Source: Chloroflexota bacterium (GTDB lineage Bacteria; Chloroflexota; Anaerolineae; Aggregatilineales; Phototrophicaceae). Taken from it: a stretch of DNA of 5,736 bases. Numbering within the stretch: the first letter of the stretch is position 1; each line of letters starts with the position of its first letter. Shown piece after piece: positions 5,436 to 5,736 of the stretch. The stretch is from contig JAEVZT010000547.1 of NCBI GenBank assembly GCA_023392115.1, positions 1 to 5,736 on the forward strand, in the 5' to 3' direction. Under the pieces are notes generated by a model. It worked only from the letters and a program-made list of their open reading frames with translations. It was not told the origin of the DNA and did no database searches. A program made the position numbers and the translations under genes.

Positions 5436-5736
5436 ATGCCACTGCAAGGCAATCTTCGAGATTTTAGTACAACCCAACTGCTAAACCTCATCAATCTGGC
5501 TGGCAAAACGGGCACGCTGACGATCTTCGAGGGCATTCGCACGGGCGAGAAAGACGCCGTCGGCAACGACAAGATGATGCCCGGCAAGGAACGGGCGCGC
5601 GTGTCGTTCAAGGTCGGCAAGCTGATCTCGGCGGTGCTCGGCGGACAAGACGGCAACCTCGTCTCGGTCTTGAACAAAGCTGGCAAGCTGACCGACGAGC
5701 AGGCGCGTATCATCCGTGAGCGCGCGCGCAACACGA
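5436..5736 (+). CDS. DUF4388 (PATAN-like) domain protein, N-terminal part
   Basis: The open frame begins at ATG 5436 and is still open at the window edge, giving 100 residues of a longer protein. AAGGGG (5424-5429) lies 6 bases before the ATG. The start MPLQGNLRDFSTTQLLNLI followed by NLAGKTGTLTIF is the typical opening of a DUF4388 domain: the G-x-L strand, the helix with QLLNLINLA and the KTGTL turn into a β-strand. After this, about 20 extra residues rich in Lys, Gly and Asp (about 34-53) separate the strand from the usual RVSFKVGKLISAVLGG segment (55-70). A helix with KAGKLTDEQARIIRERA follows (81-97). DUF4388 proteins are associated with bacterial signalling and regulation, often beside response regulators or kinases; no output domain is visible in this fragment. 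It has no signal peptide, so it should be cytoplasmic. It is transcribed divergently from the DUF3048 operon. Confidence 0.85.
   Translation, partial: MPLQGNLRDFSTTQLLNLINLAGKTGTLTIFEGIRTGEKDAVGNDKMMPGKERARVSFKVGKLISAVLGGQDGNLVSVLNKAGKLTDEQARIIRERARNT

Noticed and set aside
5357..5734. A 125-residue minus-strand open frame opposite the DUF4388 gene
   Set aside because: The opposite strand gives a clear DUF4388 start with a good ribosome site, so this frame is its antisense shadow.

Overview
The window is GC-rich and almost entirely coding. It carries five protein genes and no RNA genes, insertion sequences or CRISPR arrays that I can see. The gene families point to a Chloroflexota bacterium, probably of the Anaerolineae. 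They are a Hanks-type kinase with a multi-pass membrane tail, a YbjN-fold protein, a trypsin-like domain fused to zinc ribbons, a DUF3048 lipoprotein and a DUF4388 protein. This taxonomic guess rests on remembered family distribution and protein style; there is no marker gene in the window.

Layout. Positions 13-2565 (+) encode an 850-residue Ser/Thr protein kinase with a repeat-bearing linker, a HEAT-like helical region and about six C-terminal membrane segments. It converges on a minus-strand block of three genes, and its stop codon overlaps the stop of the last of them by 4 bp. Read in the direction of transcription, that block is a DUF3048 lipoprotein (5282-4203), a trypsin-like/zinc-ribbon protein (4190-3069) and a YbjN-like protein (3026-2562). 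The gaps are 12 bp and 42 bp, so the three probably form one operon. The 42-bp gap is largely filled by a run of 7-bp tandem repeats that ends in the ribosome binding site of the YbjN-like gene. A 153-bp AT-richer divergent promoter region (5283-5435) separates the operon from a plus-strand DUF4388 gene (from 5436), which runs off the window end.

How the genes might work together. All five families fit signalling, envelope or regulatory roles rather than metabolism. The kinase would sense or act at the membrane, the DUF3048 lipoprotein sits outside the membrane, and the other products lack export signals and should be cytoplasmic. No shared pathway can be proven from sequence. The most notable points are: (1) the trypsin-like domain keeps the His and Asp but has Gly where the catalytic Ser should be, so it may be a pseudoprotease; (2) the kinase has HLD instead of HRD in its catalytic loop (non-RD type); (3) the kinase linker holds five Leu-Ile-Thr motifs, four of them in 8-residue register; (4) the heptanucleotide repeat lies in an operon leader; (5) an 11-bp perfect inverted repeat lies just past the kinase stop, inside the convergent gene.
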